Positions 16,306 to 16,415 of a DNA stretch of 16,415 nt are shown here, piece after piece. The position numbers and the translations under genes are program-made. The notes beneath the pieces are model-generated. The model was given only the letters and a program-made list of their open reading frames with translations. It did no database searches and had not been told where the DNA came from. The stretch's first letter is position 1, and every line of letters begins with the position of its first letter. This DNA is from Balneola sp. (GTDB taxonomy: Bacteria > Bacteroidota > Rhodothermia > Balneolales > Balneolaceae), in the NCBI GenBank assembly GCA_002730655.1, contig PCAT01000040.1:1-16415 (forward strand), read 5' to 3'.

Positions 16306-16407
16306 AGACTTTTTTGTGGACTGCTATAGCTATTTAGTTATTCAAAAATTGCAGTGCAAAAATTGCTATTATCTTGTAATTTTATTCACAAATTTGCAAA
16401 AAAGTCT
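16306..16407. repeat. Widely spaced 11-bp inverted repeat downstream of the ABC exporter
   Basis: AGACTTTTTTG at 16306-16316 and its exact complement CAAAAAAGTCT at 16397-16407 flank 80 bp. Ten bases past the exporter stop, the left arm carries a T run and may act as part of a transcription end. The enclosed sequence contains the direct repeat listed next. The window ends eight bases later, so the wider context is missing. Confidence 0.4.
16343..16366. repeat. 10-bp direct repeat CAAAAATTGC, 14-bp period
   Basis: CAAAAATTGC is present at 16343-16352 and 16357-16366, separated by AGTG, in the non-coding tail after the ABC exporter and between the arms of the inverted repeat at 16306-16407. 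It could be a paired regulator site for a gene beyond the window, or chance. Confidence 0.4.
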
Positions 16408-16415
16408 ATATTTAA

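Noticed and set aside
1..16415. CRISPR array, tRNA or rRNA genes, insertion sequence or phage genes
   Set aside because: No regularly spaced repeats, no cloverleaf or rRNA-like stretches, and no transposase, integrase or phage protein signatures were seen on either strand.

Overview
The window looks like a chromosomal segment from a member of the Fibrobacterota-Chlorobiota-Bacteroidota superphylum, most likely a Balneolota/Rhodothermota-type bacterium. Two secreted proteins end in a type A sorting domain of the type IX secretion system (T9SS) carrying the 'YPNPFNPST' signature. Base composition is AT-rich, and none of the start codons has a clear Shine-Dalgarno sequence, as is usual in that superphylum. 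The species assignment is inference; no rRNA or marker gene is present.

Layout. Positions 2-124 (+) are the last 40 codons of a phosphodiester glycosidase. It converges on a two-gene minus-strand unit, nagZ (GH3 beta-N-acetylglucosaminidase) followed 2 bp later by a nagX/HGSNAT-like transmembrane acetyltransferase. A 186-bp divergent region separates nagZ from a plus-strand pair: namZ (DUF1343/GH171 exo-beta-N-acetylmuramidase, exported) and an AmiC-type N-acetylmuramoyl-L-alanine amidase with SH3-like and AMIN-like regions. That pair converges on a four-gene minus-strand unit, in transcription order: a phosphodiester glycosidase with a golvesin-like module and T9SS domain, an AmpG-like MFS permease, an exported TolB/PD40 beta-propeller, and a large T9SS-exported amidase with Ig-like and jelly-roll-like modules. 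A 516-bp gene-free stretch follows, then an unrecognised probable lipoprotein gene (-), a 227-bp divergent gap, and a type I ABC exporter (+).

How the genes fit together. Seven of the nine complete genes up to position 12795, plus the partial one, have roles in cutting, importing or re-acetylating cell-wall amino-sugar material. Two amidases strip peptides from MurNAc, NamZ trims MurNAc from glycan ends, NagZ (no signal peptide) would act in the cytoplasm, the AmpG-like permease could import the products, and the NagX-like protein could acetylate glucosamine across the inner membrane. Two phosphodiester glycosidases could remove phosphodiester-linked sugars. I read the region as a peptidoglycan salvage or scavenging island, with one arm kept in the periplasm and one arm (two T9SS enzymes) sent to the surface or outside. 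The individual enzymes are recognisable families. The combination, especially the AmpG-like/TolB-like/T9SS-amidase/phosphodiester-glycosidase unit, is the part most worth testing. The last two genes (lipoprotein, ABC exporter) have no evident link to this theme.
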